NCBI GenBank assembly: GCA_017861215.1
Contig: JAGFXN010000201.1
Location: 1 to 6,177 of the forward strand
DNA from: Deltaproteobacteria bacterium
GTDB lineage: Bacteria > Desulfobacterota > Desulfuromonadia > Geobacterales > DSM-12255
Reading direction: 5' to 3'
Length of the DNA: 6,177 nt
The position numbers and the translations under genes were made by a program. The first letter of the stretch is position 1, and each line of letters begins with the position of its first letter. Below, piece after piece: positions 6,120-6,177 of the stretch. A model generated the notes under the pieces. That model searched no databases. It saw only the letters and a list, made by a program, of their open reading frames with translations, and had not been told where the DNA came from.

Positions 6120-6176
6120 TTACTCCGGGGCTGACAGGTACAACAGTGCTGTCCCTGCCACCGCTGCCCCGGTCCC
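6120..6176 (-). CDS. Possible C-terminal tail of an upstream gene (partial)
   Basis: One minus-strand frame entering from the window edge gives 18 codons ending GTALLYLSAPE and then TAA at 6120-6122. The stretch is hydrophobic with mostly G or C at third positions, as expected for the tail of a membrane protein. It is far too short to identify, and the two other minus frames are also open across these bases (one to a stop at 6100-6102, the other through into the 58-residue gene). The hairpin directly after the TAA gives slight support. If real, the gap to the 58-residue gene is 94 bases, the longest in the window. Confidence 0.3.
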   Translation of the reverse strand, partial: GTGAAVAGTALLYLSAPE

Positions 6177-6177
6177 T

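Noticed and set aside
6140..6160. TGGCAGGGACAGCAC on the minus strand, reminiscent of a sigma-54 -24/-12 promoter
   Set aside because: The GC of the -12 element is two bases too close to the -24 element, and the TT before it is missing.

Overview
The window reads as one co-directional block of housekeeping genes, all on the minus strand, so it runs from right to left. Moderately high GC, the presence of RNase J in what otherwise looks like a proteobacterial-type cell, and the gene order RNase J - FtsK - ACT protein - deformylase suggest a member of the Desulfuromonadia (Geobacter-like, former Deltaproteobacteria). This assignment is inference from gene content and order recalled from memory; no taxonomic marker such as rRNA is present.

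Right end (6026-6177): a possible 18-codon tail of an upstream gene ends at 6120. A small GC-rich hairpin follows directly, then about 75 bases with no convincing promoter. Next come two small membrane proteins: a 58-residue protein with two hydrophobic helices (5849-6025) and a 134-residue single-pass protein with TPR-like helices (5431-5835). Neither has a function I can name.

Centre: RNase J (3728-5422), a metallo-beta-lactamase-fold mRNA and rRNA processing enzyme, overlaps by 8 bases the gene for the DNA translocase FtsK (1450-3735). Both look intact and carry all expected catalytic motifs.

Left end: a tandem ACT-domain protein resembling GcvR (871-1437), peptide deformylase (351-857), and the first 107 residues of methionine sulfoxide reductase A, which runs off the left edge (1-321).

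Spacings down the chain are 13, 8, -8, 12, 13 and 29 bases. No terminator is visible between genes, so they are probably transcribed together. The products serve different jobs: RNA decay, chromosome segregation at the septum, amino-acid sensing, removal of N-formyl groups, and repair of oxidised methionine. They look like a growth-linked housekeeping operon rather than one pathway. I saw no mobile element, CRISPR array, tRNA, rRNA, defence system or sign of recent transfer. The least explained parts are the two small membrane genes ahead of RNase J.
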